Below are positions 1-8,172 of a stretch of DNA of 64,000 bases, one piece after another (the stretch's first letter is position 1; the number at the start of each line of letters is the position of its first letter). Origin of the DNA: Blastococcus sp. (lineage in GTDB: Bacteria; Actinomycetota; Actinomycetes; Mycobacteriales; Geodermatophilaceae); the NCBI GenBank assembly GCA_025465355.1, contig JAODNN010000009.1, positions 1 through 64,000 on the forward strand, in the 5' to 3' direction. Both the position numbers and the translations under genes were made by a program. The notes under the pieces were generated by a model. The model was not told the DNA's origin. It did no database searches and saw only the letters and a list, made by a program, of their open reading frames with translations.

Positions 1-528
1 CGGCGCGACGGCAGCGGCAGCGGCAGCGGCCCGAGACTGTGCGGCCGCGGCCGCCTTGGCCTTCGCTGCCGCCTCGGCGGCCGCCTTTGCCGCGGCAGCC
101 TTCGCGGCAGCCGCGGCCGCGGCCCGCTTGTCGCGCTCGGCCTTGTCCGCATCGGCCTGCGCCTGCGCCGCCGCGGTCTGCTCGGACTGGCGCTGGCTGC
201 GGCTGGCGACCAGCTGCTCCAGCGGACGGACGGTGGAGGTGCCGGTGGCCGACTGACCGGAGACGCCGAGCTGCTCGGCGATGCTCACCGACTTCAGGTC
301 GGCATGGCCGGCCGGCTGGCCGGCGGTGAGGACGTTGACCAGCACCGCGCCCGCGGCGGCCACGGCCAGGTACAGGGCCGGCCGGCGTATCCCGGACGGC
401 GGCCGGAGGCGAGAGCCACGCGGCGAGGTAGGTGCGGCGACGCCCGGGAGTTCGGTCGTCTCTAGCATGTCGTGCGGGTCTGAGGTGGTGCGGTCCGCGC
501 TGGAACCGTCGGTGGCGCGAGGCGTCAT
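1..528 (-). CDS. Ala-rich exported coiled-coil protein, C-terminus off the window; probable cell-wall hydrolase
   Basis: Open reading frame with no stop before the window edge, so only the first 176 residues are visible. Residues 1-50 are polar. Residues 51-70 form one hydrophobic stretch (ALYLAVAAAGAVLVNVLTAG) that looks like a signal anchor or uncleaved signal. From about residue 108 the protein becomes an Ala/Lys/Glu-rich probable coiled coil, nearly all Ala at the edge. The catalytic domain, if any, lies outside. The gene is preceded by a c-di-AMP-type riboswitch; in actinobacteria that RNA class usually controls resuscitation-promoting factors, NlpC/P60 peptidases or other wall lytic enzymes, which fits an exported protein with a coiled-coil linker. 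The ATG at 526-528 has a GGAG 11 nt upstream. The wall-hydrolase role is inferred from context only. Confidence 0.7.
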   Translation of the reverse strand, partial: MTPRATDGSSADRTTSDPHDMLETTELPGVAAPTSPRGSRLRPPSGIRRPALYLAVAAAGAVLVNVLTAGQPAGHADLKSVSIAEQLGVSGQSATGTSTVRPLEQLVASRSQRQSEQTAAAQAQADADKAERDKRAAAAAAAKAAAAKAAAEAAAKAKAAAAAQSRAAAAAAAVAP

Positions 529-714
529 GGGGAGTTGTGCTCCGGTGATCAAGGCGCAACAGAGCCACCGAGCGCGCACGCGGGCGCGGCGGCGAGCTGA
601 TGCGGATGGATGAGTGGCAGCGGGTGGGCGCGGGTGCCCGAGTCAGCGCGGGGCGAACCTGCGCGACGTTCCGAACCGACTGCCACTCCGTGCAAGGTGT
701 GCCCGTGGGCGCGC

Positions 715-890
715 CATGCGGGGGCTCTCCGTTTCTTCCGTGGCCGCCTACCGAGTTAGCTGACGGATTCGGGCGGGAAGAAGCCCTACCCGCCCCGAGC
801 GAAGGCTCGGAGCAGGATTCACCCCAGTACTGCGGTGGGTCCCCGGCTCGTGTCCCCAGGAGGGACGACGACTCGGCGGCGTCCGGCACG
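715..890 (-). promoter_or_regulatory. ydaO/yuaA-type c-di-AMP riboswitch
   Basis: Read on the minus strand, this leader contains the conserved blocks of the ydaO-yuaA class in order: GCCGAGTCGTCGTCCC near 880-865, GCCGGGGACCCA near 848-837, GGGGTGAATCC near 825-815, GCCCGAATCCGTCAGCTAAC near 774-755, CGGTAGGCGG, then GGAAGAAACGGAGAGCC down to about 723. These are the ligand-pocket and pseudoknot segments of the class. It points at the truncated exported protein whose start is about 190 nt further on. In Streptomyces the same RNA controls rpfA in response to c-di-AMP. The stretch 529-714 between aptamer and start codon should hold the expression platform; I could not single out a terminator stem there. 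End points are approximate. Confidence 0.85.
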
Positions 891-997
891 GGCCCCCTGG
901 TGGGGACGAGACGACCGGCCGGACTGAGTCAACCTAACCGGCGTTACCGATCCGTGACAATTCCAGACAGCGAATTTCTCCGCGTGACGCTTCTCGC

Positions 998-1627
998 TCA
1001 CGGCAGCCGCCAGACCGTCGTCCGCCGCACGAGAGGGCCCTCCGTATCCGGAACGTCGACGACCGAGACGCCTTCCAGCCGGTCCGCGGGCAGGTACTGG
1101 CGGCCCGGATCGCCGATCAGCACCTCGGCACCCGCGGCGCGCGCTGCGTCGAGGAACGGCAGCACCCGTTCGGTCATCGCGCGGTCGTAACAGACATCCC
1201 CAGCGAGGACGGCGGCCACCGACGGCGGTTCACCGTCGAGGACGTCACCGACCACCGAGATCGTCGCCGCCACCCCGTTGACCTGGGCGTTCACGCCGAT
1301 CGCAGCCTTTCCGAACGGGTCGATCTCGCTGGCGACGACCGAGTGCGCACCGGCCAGCGCGGCGGCTACCGCGACGAGCCCACTGCCCGAGCCCAGGTCC
1401 AGGACCGTCCGGCCGGCCACCAGGTCCGGGTGGTCGAGGACGTACCTGGCCAAGGCCTGCCCACCCGGCCAGGCAGCCGCCCAGAACGGCGGCTCGGACT
1501 GCGCTCCGCGCTCGGTCTCCATCGCCTCCCAGAGGGCCACGACATCCTCGGCGACCAGGAGGCTGATCTCCGGAACCAGAAGGGGATGAACCGGGTGGGT
1601 GTGTGCCCGCACGAACTCCGGCGGCAC
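998..1627 (-). CDS. Class I SAM-dependent methyltransferase
   Basis: About 209 residues from the preferred start. A Rossmann methyltransferase: motif I reads VLDLGSGSGLVA, followed by the acidic end of strand 2 (VVASEID) and a GDVLDGE segment, and the C-terminal half has LAGDVCYDR. The N-terminal EFVRAHTHPVHPLLVPEISLLVAED and the FWAAAWPGGQALARYVLDHP region resemble the actinobacterial group near the METTL20/Nnt1-like lysine or nicotinamide methyltransferases; the substrate is unknown. The start is uncertain: GTG at 1625-1627 gives the family-like N-terminus, GTG at 1643-1645 follows a close GAGGGG, and the much longer reading frame to 1882 would run through the promoter of the divergent MFS gene. 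Confidence 0.75.
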   Translation of the reverse strand: MPPEFVRAHTHPVHPLLVPEISLLVAEDVVALWEAMETERGAQSEPPFWAAAWPGGQALARYVLDHPDLVAGRTVLDLGSGSGLVAVAAALAGAHSVVASEIDPFGKAAIGVNAQVNGVAATISVVGDVLDGEPPSVAAVLAGDVCYDRAMTERVLPFLDAARAAGAEVLIGDPGRQYLPADRLEGVSVVDVPDTEGPLVRRTTVWRLP

Positions 1628-1758
1628 TGATCGGGAGGCCGGCACCCCCTCAGTTGACCCGGCGGGGGCCCCGCTCGTCCACCCGGACGCCCCGCTGCAC
1701 CACGGCCGGTGGCCACCGGCTGTGATCGCGACACGTCCGGATGTAACTCGACTGGTCG

Positions 1759-1812
1759 TTGACCCGGCCGACAGTGCGTCGATAGCTTCCCCCATGTGTG
1801 GCCTGGGCCACA
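1759..1812 (+). promoter_or_regulatory. Predicted promoter and palindromic operator for the MFS gene
   Basis: TTGACC at 1759-1764 and TAGCTT at 1783-1788 are separated by 18 bp, a good housekeeping-type promoter. Directly at the expected transcription start lies the palindrome TGTGGCC-TG-GGCCACA (1797-1812), placed where a repressor would block initiation or early elongation. No regulator gene for it is adjacent; the neighbouring divergent gene is a methyltransferase. Confidence 0.55.
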
Positions 1813-1882
1813 TTCTCGGACGGCGGTCCGCGCCGGCCGGTGTCTCCTCCTCGCCCTCGGCCCCGGCCGGGAAGGAACCCAC

Positions 1883-3862
1883 GTGACCACGACGTCAGCC
1901 CCGCCGCGCAGCGCCGGCGAGCCGGGACCCGCACCGGCCGCAACCGGGGGCGCCCGCCGATTCTGGGCGCGCACGCTGCCGCACTACCCCGAGACCGGTC
2001 CACGATCGCTCTACCTCGCGATCACGGTCCTGGCCACAGTCGTCCTGTACTACGAGCTGTACATCGCCGGCGCGGTGGCGACGCAGATCATCGCCGAGTT
2101 CCACATGACGTTCACGTACTTCGTCTTCGTCTCGGTCATCGGCAACGCCGTGGGAGCGTTCGCCTCACTGTTCGCCGGCCTCGCCGACCGCTGGGGCCGC
2201 GCCAACCTCGTCGTCGGCGGCCTGCTCCTCACCGGCCTGATCATCGCCTTCGGCCTGCCGAACGCCCCGAACAAGACCGTGTACACCCTCCTGTTCGCCG
2301 TGCTGAGCCTGGTCGAGGGCATCGTCCTGGTGGCCACGCCGGCGCTGATCCGCGACTTCTCGCCGCAGGTCGGCCGTGGCACCGCGATGGGCTTCTGGAC
2401 CCTCGGCCCGGTGCTCGGCAGCCTCGTGGTGACGGAGGTGTCGAGCAACACCCTGCAGAGCCACACCGACTGGCGCTGGCAGTTCTACGTCTGCGGCATC
2501 GCCGGGCTGGTGGTCTTCGTGATCGCCTTCATGGGGCTCCGGGAGCTCTCCCCCGCCCTCCGCGACCAGCTCATGGTCAGCATGCGGGACCGGGCGCTGA
2601 TCGAAGCCCGCGCCGCCGGCATGGACCCGGATCAGGCGCTGAAAGGCTCGTGGCGGCAGATGCTGCGCTTCGACATCGTCGGCTCGGCGTTCGCGATCAG
2701 CGTCTTCCTGTTGCTCTACTACATCCTCGTCGGCTTCACGGTGGTCTACTTCGCCACCGTCTACGGCTACTCGCCGGCCCGGGCGAACGCCCTGGCCAAC
2801 TGGTACTGGATCGCCAACGCCCTGACCCTGGTCGTCGTCGGCGTGCTCTCGGACAAGCTGCGCGTCCGCAAGCCGTTCATGATCCTCGGCACGGCCATCG
2901 GGCTGGTCGGCAGCATCCTGTTCGCTCTCTCCGCCACGAAGCCGGACACGGACTACTACACGATCGCGGTGTACTTCATCCTGGCCTCCGCCGGCGGCGG
3001 CATGGCCTACGTCGCATGGATGGCGAGCTTCACCGAGACGGTCGAGAAGCACAACCCGGCGGCCACGGCCACCGGTCTGGCGGTCTGGGGCTGGATCCTG
3101 CGCATCGTCGTCACGGCGTCGCTGGCGATCTTCACCCTGGTCCTCCCGGCCACCTCGATCCTGGTCGACCAGGGCTCGCGGGTTCAGGAGATCGTGGCGG
3201 CGCACCCCAAGGAGGTCGCCGTCCTGTCCGCCGTCGACCCTGCGACGTCGGCCGCGCTGAAGGCCGACCCGAAGGACCTTCCCGCCCTCGCCAAGGCGCT
3301 GGGCGAGGTCGCCCGGCAGCAGGGAGCCACGGCGGCCGAAGCGGAGAACGTGTCGACGATCGTCACGACCCGGGCGGCACAGCTGGGCGCGGTGCAGGCG
3401 ATCGCGCCTGCGACGCTCGCCGCCCTGCAGGCCGACCCGCGGGAGGCCGCCGCAGGCGCCAGCGCAGTCGGCGACATCATGAAGGGTCTGGGGCTCGGCC
3501 AGGCGCAGGCGGTGCAGCTGCTGCAGAGCCTCGCCACCCCCGCCGTGCAGCGGGATCTCCTGACCGTCCTCCCGTTCGCGAGCACGCTGCAGTCGGCCGA
3601 GAAGGCCATCCCGGCCGCGGACCTCGAGTACCTCGCCGCCCACGGTGCCGAGGTCCAGCAGGCCCAGGCGGACAACCCGCAGCAGTGGCAGCGCTGGTGG
3701 TGGGTCTGCATCGCCGGCCAGCTGATCTTCCTGCCGTTCGTCTTCGTGATGGCCGGCCGGTGGAGCCCCCGCAAGGCGCGCGAGGACGAGCTCGAGCACG
3801 AGCGCCGCGTCCAGGAGGAGCTGGCCGCGCTGGGCAACCGGCGCCTGGCGGCCGACCGGTAA
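1883..3862 (+). CDS. MFS transporter with a large inserted extracytoplasmic loop
   Basis: Major facilitator superfamily protein of 659 residues, well above the usual 400-550. GTG start at 1883 chosen because GAAGGA lies 6 nt before it. After a polar N-terminus, the first helix begins near residue 35 (YLAITVLATVVLYYELYIAG); the loop 2-3 signature reads GLADRWGRANLV. Eleven helices are followed by about 175 soluble, Ala/Gln-rich, helical residues (roughly 428-604, beginning ILVDQGSRVQEIV), then the last helix (WWWVCIAGQLIFLPFVFVMAG) and a charged cytoplasmic tail. The inserted segment has no Cys and several repeated helical units ('DPATSAALKADPKDLPALAKAL', 'APATLAALQADPREAAAGA'). Substrate unknown. 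It has its own promoter and ends at a strong terminator. Confidence 0.85.
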   Translation: MTTTSAPPRSAGEPGPAPAATGGARRFWARTLPHYPETGPRSLYLAITVLATVVLYYELYIAGAVATQIIAEFHMTFTYFVFVSVIGNAVGAFASLFAGLADRWGRANLVVGGLLLTGLIIAFGLPNAPNKTVYTLLFAVLSLVEGIVLVATPALIRDFSPQVGRGTAMGFWTLGPVLGSLVVTEVSSNTLQSHTDWRWQFYVCGIAGLVVFVIAFMGLRELSPALRDQLMVSMRDRALIEARAAGMDPDQALKGSWRQMLRFDIVGSAFAISVFLLLYYILVGFTVVYFATVYGYSPARANALANWYWIANALTLVVVGVLSDKLRVRKPFMILGTAIGLVGSILFALSATKPDTDYYTIAVYFILASAGGGMAYVAWMASFTETVEKHNPAATATGLAVWGWILRIVVTASLAIFTLVLPATSILVDQGSRVQEIVAAHPKEVAVLSAVDPATSAALKADPKDLPALAKALGEVARQQGATAAEAENVSTIVTTRAAQLGAVQAIAPATLAALQADPREAAAGASAVGDIMKGLGLGQAQAVQLLQSLATPAVQRDLLTVLPFASTLQSAEKAIPAADLEYLAAHGAEVQQAQADNPQQWQRWWWVCIAGQLIFLPFVFVMAGRWSPRKAREDELEHERRVQEELAALGNRRLAADR

Positions 3863-3884
3863 CTGTCGACTGGCAACTGTCGAT

Positions 3885-3916
3885 GAGGCCCCGCTCCGTT
3901 CGCGGAGCGGGGCCTC
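3885..3916. terminator. Bidirectional hairpin terminator
   Basis: Perfect 14-bp stem GAGGCCCCGCTCCG / CGGAGCGGGGCCTC closed by a TTCG tetraloop, between the convergent MFS gene (ends 3862) and the SDR gene (ends 3956). No U-tract, as is common in high-GC actinobacteria. It probably serves both genes. Confidence 0.85.
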
Positions 3917-3955
3917 ATTGCTGCGGGCCGAGAACGGCGCCTGCACCAGCCCCCG

Positions 3956-4795
3956 TCAGCGGGCGGAGCGGGGGGAGCGGGCGGAGCGGGCGATGAGCTT
4001 CCAGTACGACCCGGGCATCAGGCGCACCAGCGCGTCCGGCACCTTCGCGCTCCAGCCGATCAGCAGCCGCGGACGACGCCGCTCGACGGCCTCGATGATC
4101 TGGGCGGCCGCGGTCGCGGGGTCCATGGTGAGCAGCTTGGTGAACTGCTTCTGCCCCTGCTCCCACTCCTCCTGCGATACCCCCGACCCGGTGCGGGCCG
4201 TCTCGGCGATGCGGGTCCTGATGCCGCCGGGGTGCACGACGGTCACGCCAACGCCGTTCTCCGCCAGCTCGTGGCGCACCGCCTCGGAGAATCCGCGGAC
4301 GGCGAACTTGCTGGCCGAGTACGCCGCCTGGCCGGCCGGCGCCATGATCCCGAAGACGCTCGAGACGTTGACCAGGTGCGAACCCCGGTGTGCCTTGAGT
4401 GCGGGCAGGAGGGCATGGGTCAGCCGGACGACGGAGCGGAAGTTGACCGCCATGACCCAGTCGAACTCGTCGAGGGTCACCTGGTCGAAGCGACCCCCGA
4501 GCGCCACACCGGCGTTGTTCACCAGAAGCGTGATCTCCGGGTGGTCGGCCGCCAGCTCGGCGGTCACGCGGGTCAGCTCCGCATCGTCCGACAGATCCGC
4601 GACGTAGGTGTCCACGGCCAGACCGGGATGGTCGGCGCGGACGGCGTCGGCGACCCCGGCCAGCCGCTCGGCGTCGCGGTCGAGGAGCACGAGGTTGCTC
4701 CCGCGGCCCGCGAGCGCCGTGGCCAGCGCTGCCCCGATCCCGCTGGCGGCGCCGGTCACAACGGCGGCGCCCCCGGCGAACGCGTACGGCCGCAT
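3956..4795 (-). CDS. Short-chain dehydrogenase/reductase
   Basis: 279 residues, classical SDR. The cofactor motif TGAASGIG is near residue 15, NNAG near residue 93, the catalytic serine in NVSSVFG and the YSASK catalytic pair near residue 160. The ATG (4793-4795) overlaps the stop codon of the upstream monooxygenase by one base (TGATG), so the two are translationally coupled. A likely partner role is reducing or oxidising the alcohol or ketone that the Baeyer-Villiger enzyme uses or makes; the substrate is not known. The C-terminus ends in a short Arg/Ser repeat (RSARSPRSAR) encoded by repeated GGAGCG units. Confidence 0.85.
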   Translation of the reverse strand: MRPYAFAGGAAVVTGAASGIGAALATALAGRGSNLVLLDRDAERLAGVADAVRADHPGLAVDTYVADLSDDAELTRVTAELAADHPEITLLVNNAGVALGGRFDQVTLDEFDWVMAVNFRSVVRLTHALLPALKAHRGSHLVNVSSVFGIMAPAGQAAYSASKFAVRGFSEAVRHELAENGVGVTVVHPGGIRTRIAETARTGSGVSQEEWEQGQKQFTKLLTMDPATAAAQIIEAVERRRPRLLIGWSAKVPDALVRLMPGSYWKLIARSARSPRSAR

Positions 4796-6336
4796 CAGGC
4801 GGCCGTACGCTCGGACCGCGCGGCGGCCGGCCGCTGGAAGGTCATGCCCTCGTCGTCCAGCGGTCCCCTGCGCATGAGCCGGACATCGCGGACATAGTTC
4901 TGGTGGAGCCGCCACGGCGTCCGCGACCCCTGCTTGGGCAGCTGGGCGATGCTGCGCTGAACATAGCCGGAGGCCAGGTCGAGAAACGGTGCGTCGGCCC
5001 CCTCCGGTGGCGCGACCGGGGTGGCCGCGACGAAGCCGTTCTCGTCGAGGTGGGTGAGCAGCCGGCAGACGTAGCGGTTGACCAGGTCGGCCTTCAGCGT
5101 CCACGAGGCGTTCGTGTAGCCGATCACCATCGTGAAGTTCGGGATTCCGGAGATCATCATCCCCTTGTAGGACACCGTCGTGGAGAGGTCGACCGGCGTC
5201 CCGTCGAGGGACAGTGACATCCCGCCCAACGGCAGCAGGTTGAGCCCGGTCGCGGTGATGATGACGTCGGCGTCCAGGTGCTTGCCGGACTCCAGGTCGA
5301 TGCCCCGCTCGGTGAACGCCTTCACCCGGTCCGTGACGATCGACGCGTTGCCCTGTCGGAGGGTGCGGAAGAGGTCGCCGTCCGGGACGAGGCACAGCCG
5401 CTGGTCCCAGGGGTCGTACGGCGGGTTGAAGTGCGTATCCACGTCGAAACCCTCGGGCAGCTGCTTCTGGGTCAGCCGCCGGATGAGCTTCTTGATCATC
5501 GCCGGACGGCGCCGGCTCAGCTGGAAGAGCAGGGTGGACAGCAGCACGTTCTTCCACCGGACGATGGGATAGGCGATCGTCGCCGGCAGCCGCCGCCGCA
5601 ACACTTGGGCCAGGGGGTCCCTGCCCGGCAGCGACATGATGTAGCTCGGCGTCCGCTGCAGCATCGTCACGTGCGCGGCGTCGGCGGCGAGGCTGGGCAC
5701 GAGGGTGACCGCCGTGGCGCCGCTGCCGATGACCACCACCTGCTTCCCGGTGACGTCGAGATCCTCGGGCCAGTGCTGCGGATGCACGATCTGGCCGGTG
5801 AACCGCTCCTCGCCGTCGAACCGCGGGCGAAAGCCCTCGTCGTAGCGGTAGTAGCCCGAGCACGCCGACAGCCACGAGCAGGTCAGCCGCACGGTCTCCC
5901 CCGTGTCGGAGCGGCGGGCAGTGACCGTCCAGCGAGCGTCCTCGGCCGACCAGTCAGCGGACACCACCTGGTGGTGGAAACGGATGTGGTCCCCGACGCC
6001 GTACTCGCGTGCGGTGTCCTCGATGTAGCGGCGGATCGAGGCGCCGTCGGCGATCGACGTCGCGTCCGTCCACGGCCGGAAGGCGTATCCGAGGGTGAAC
6101 ATGTCCGAGTCCGAGCGGACACCGGGGTACCGGAACAGGTCCCAGGTGCCCCCGATGGCGCCCCGGGACTCGAGGACCGCATAGGTCTTGTCAGGGCACT
6201 CCTCCCGCAGGTGGCAGGCGGCGCCGATCCCGGAGAGCCCGGCTCCGATGATGAGGACATCGACGTGCTCGGGCTCGTGCTGCGGGATGGCCTGCGGACG
6301 GGCCGCCGGTGCCTCGATGAGCTGGTCGATGGTCAT
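4795..6336 (-). CDS. ethA: Baeyer-Villiger monooxygenase, EthA-like
   Basis: 513-residue flavoprotein that would insert oxygen next to a ketone carbonyl using FAD, NADPH and O2. Visible motifs: FAD Rossmann GAGLSG at residues 31-36, the Baeyer-Villiger fingerprint FTGQIVHPQHWP at 179-190, and the NADPH-binding GSGATA at 204-209. From memory the sequence follows mycobacterial EthA closely over its whole length, including FRYPGVRSDSDMFTLG, YNPPYDPWDQRLCLVPDGDL-like segments, GLNLLPLGG and the end PKQGSRTPWRL. Divergently placed from an EthR-like repressor, as in M. tuberculosis, and cotranscribed with an SDR. The physiological substrate is unknown; EthA itself activates thioamide drugs. Confidence 0.88.
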   Translation of the reverse strand: MTIDQLIEAPAARPQAIPQHEPEHVDVLIIGAGLSGIGAACHLREECPDKTYAVLESRGAIGGTWDLFRYPGVRSDSDMFTLGYAFRPWTDATSIADGASIRRYIEDTAREYGVGDHIRFHHQVVSADWSAEDARWTVTARRSDTGETVRLTCSWLSACSGYYRYDEGFRPRFDGEERFTGQIVHPQHWPEDLDVTGKQVVVIGSGATAVTLVPSLAADAAHVTMLQRTPSYIMSLPGRDPLAQVLRRRLPATIAYPIVRWKNVLLSTLLFQLSRRRPAMIKKLIRRLTQKQLPEGFDVDTHFNPPYDPWDQRLCLVPDGDLFRTLRQGNASIVTDRVKAFTERGIDLESGKHLDADVIITATGLNLLPLGGMSLSLDGTPVDLSTTVSYKGMMISGIPNFTMVIGYTNASWTLKADLVNRYVCRLLTHLDENGFVAATPVAPPEGADAPFLDLASGYVQRSIAQLPKQGSRTPWRLHQNYVRDVRLMRRGPLDDEGMTFQRPAAARSERTAA

Positions 6337-6411
6337 GATCCGGACTCCACAGGGACGGGGCCGGCGAAAGCCGGCGATCAGGTCGGGACTGTCGGGACTT
6401 TGCTCCCCGAG

Positions 6412-6455
6412 GTTATCGACACTCCGTCGAGTGGGTCAACACGGTGTCGACAAAC
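6412..6455. promoter_or_regulatory. Predicted EthR operator between ethA and ethR
   Basis: The 144-bp gap between the divergent genes holds an imperfect inverted repeat, TATCGACAC at 6414-6422 and GTGTCGACA at 6444-6452, with further GTCGA and GTCAAC half-site-like elements between (6426-6439). The mycobacterial EthR operator is also built of tandem and inverted GTGTCGA(T/C) elements. The right half lies about 16-17 bp ahead of the ethR -10 box, so binding would cover the ethR -35 region and also face ethA. Confidence 0.7.
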
Positions 6456-6467
6456 CCGCCTGCCGCA

Positions 6468-6473
6468 GTAGGC
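6468..6473 (+). promoter_or_regulatory. -10 box of a leaderless ethR promoter
   Basis: TAGGCT followed by GACTCC and then the GTG start at 6481. A transcript starting 7 nt after this -10 box would begin at the start codon itself, and there is no Shine-Dalgarno sequence. The predicted operator overlaps the expected -35 position. Confidence 0.6.
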
Positions 6474-6480
6474 TGACTCC

Positions 6481-7137
6481 GTGTCCGTCCCTGCGCGCGA
6501 GCGCCCGAGCGCGGTTCGCGGCCGCCGTCCGCCCCGCCCCTCGGGGGACGACCGCGAGCTGGCGATCCTCGCCACGGCGGAGCGGCTCCTGGCCGACAAG
6601 CCGCTGGCCGCGATCTCCGTCGACGATCTCGCGCGGGGGGCCGGCATCTCCCGGCCCACCTTCTACTTCTACTTCCCGTCCAAGGACGCCGTCCTGCTCA
6701 CGCTGCTCGACCGGGTGGTGGCCGAGGCCGACTCGTCGATGCGCCAGGCGTTCGGCGTGCGGGCGAGGGGCCCGCGTGAAGGCTGGCGACGGGCCATCAC
6801 CGCGTACTACGAGACGTTCCGGACACACCGGGCGCTGACGCTCGCCTGGGCAGAGGCCCGCTCGACCAACGCGGAGGTCCGCGACCTGTGGGCCCAGGTG
6901 TTCGAGTCCTGGGTGCAGCGGTGCGCGGGCGCGATCGAGGCCGAACGCGACCGCGGCGCGGCGCCGGCCGGCCCGCCGGCCCGCGACCTGGCCGTGGCGC
7001 TCAACTCGATGAACGAGCGGGTGCTGTACGCGACCTTCAGCGGCGACGGTCCCGCCGTCGCCGAGGCCGACGTGGTCGACGTCCTGCTCGAGGTCTGGCT
7101 CACCACCATCTACCAGCGGCCGATGCCCCCGGCCTGA
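6481..7137 (+). CDS. ethR: TetR-family repressor, EthR-like
   Basis: 218 residues. The N-terminal region (GRRPPRPSGDDRELAILATA), the helix-turn-helix (ISVDDLARGAGISRPTFYFY) and the following FPSKDAVLLTLLDRVV are nearly those of M. tuberculosis EthR as I recall it; so are ERDRGAAP and ALNSMNERVLYA in the ligand-binding domain. Expected to repress the divergent monooxygenase and itself until a ligand binds. The GTG start has no ribosome-binding site but a -10 box 6 nt upstream, suggesting a leaderless mRNA. Ends 9 nt before the convergent DivIVA-like gene. Confidence 0.88.
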   Translation: MSVPARERPSAVRGRRPPRPSGDDRELAILATAERLLADKPLAAISVDDLARGAGISRPTFYFYFPSKDAVLLTLLDRVVAEADSSMRQAFGVRARGPREGWRRAITAYYETFRTHRALTLAWAEARSTNAEVRDLWAQVFESWVQRCAGAIEAERDRGAAPAGPPARDLAVALNSMNERVLYATFSGDGPAVAEADVVDVLLEVWLTTIYQRPMPPA

Positions 7138-7146
7138 GTCCCGCCG

Positions 7147-7926
7147 TCAGTGGACCGTCGAACCCACCGGCCGGCGTTCGGTCAGCACGGTCGGATCGCC
7201 GGCACCCACCCCGTCCAGCGCCTGGCCGATCTGGGCGGTCAACCGGTGCAGCGACTGGCGCGCCTCGTCGCGCTGCCGGCGCAGGTCGTCGACCTCCGCC
7301 TGAACGGCCGCGAGCCGCAGTGTGGCCTCGGCTTCGGCCTTCTCGCGCTGCGCGGCCGCATCCCGGAGCAGCTGCCGGGCATCCGCGCGAGCCCGTTCCA
7401 CGATCTCCTTGGCCGCGCCGATGGCGGCCTCCCGGATGCCCATCACCTTCATCCGCCGGGCCTCGGCCTCCAGCCGCGCCTCACGGATGATGCGCTCGGC
7501 CTCGTCGACGCCGGACGCGATGACCGAATCGGACTCTTCCGATGCCAGCCGCAACATCTCGCCGAGCCGCTGGGAGACCGCCCCCGTCACCGTGCCGGTC
7601 GGCGTGCGCTGGATGAGCGTCAGCTCCGCCATGCAGGCGCCGTAGCGCTCCAAGAGGTGGTCGCACTGCCGGCGGGCGGCGTCGAGTTCTCCCTCTGCCC
7701 AGCTGACGTAGTTGTCGACCTGGAACCGGTCGTAGCCGTGCTGCCGCCGCCGGAAGACCGGCCGGTGGTCGAGCAGCCGGTCGAGAGACCCCGGGAGCTC
7801 CGGCCGCCGGAACGCCGGCGGCAACACACCCTCCCCGTCCGTCGGACCGCCGTCTCCGGCCGGGTCCCCTGCACCGCCGGCACTGGTGACGCCGTCACCC
7901 GCCCCGCCCTTGGCACGTCGATACAT
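7147..7926 (-). CDS. DivIVA-domain coiled-coil protein
   Basis: 259 residues from the ATG at 7924-7926, preceded by GGGAGAGG. The segment RRRQHGYDRFQVDNYVSWAEGEL (about residues 60-82) resembles the membrane-associating DivIVA N-terminal domain; a long predicted coiled coil follows from about residue 90 to 245, with EAERIIREARLEAEARR and ARADARQLLRDAAAQREKAE heptads. The first 50 residues are Gly/Asp-rich and disordered. Members of this family mark curved membrane or the septum; the role here is unknown. It looks like one of the extra DivIVA paralogues of actinobacteria rather than the essential polar Wag31. Confidence 0.75.
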   Translation of the reverse strand: MYRRAKGGAGDGVTSAGGAGDPAGDGGPTDGEGVLPPAFRRPELPGSLDRLLDHRPVFRRRQHGYDRFQVDNYVSWAEGELDAARRQCDHLLERYGACMAELTLIQRTPTGTVTGAVSQRLGEMLRLASEESDSVIASGVDEAERIIREARLEAEARRMKVMGIREAAIGAAKEIVERARADARQLLRDAAAQREKAEAEATLRLAAVQAEVDDLRRQRDEARQSLHRLTAQIGQALDGVGAGDPTVLTERRPVGSTVH

Positions 7927-8172
7927 GCGGATCCGCCTCTCCCGGGAAGTGGAGCTGACTCGACAGTGCCAGAACGGCGCCGCGAGGGAAGGGCCCCGGC
8001 ACCCGTCGTCCACCGCGTGCGACGGCCCCCCGGCGTAGTTCAGCAGTGCGTGCGGGAACCGCTACTGCCCGTCGGCGGATCGGGGGAGGTGCGCCGGGGC
8101 CTGCCGGGGCCAGGCGGATGTCCGGCTGGCGGGCCGGGCATAGTCGGGAGGGCGACGCGGTTGTAGCCAAAG

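Noticed and set aside
1646-1882. N-terminal extension of the methyltransferase to 294 residues
   Set aside because: It would span the MFS promoter and operator and shows no methyltransferase sequence; the conserved region begins near 1627.
2165-3946. Long minus-strand frame (593 codons) opposite the MFS gene
   Set aside because: Arg/Asp/Gly-rich composition typical of the antisense frame of a high-GC gene; the MFS on the other strand is certain.
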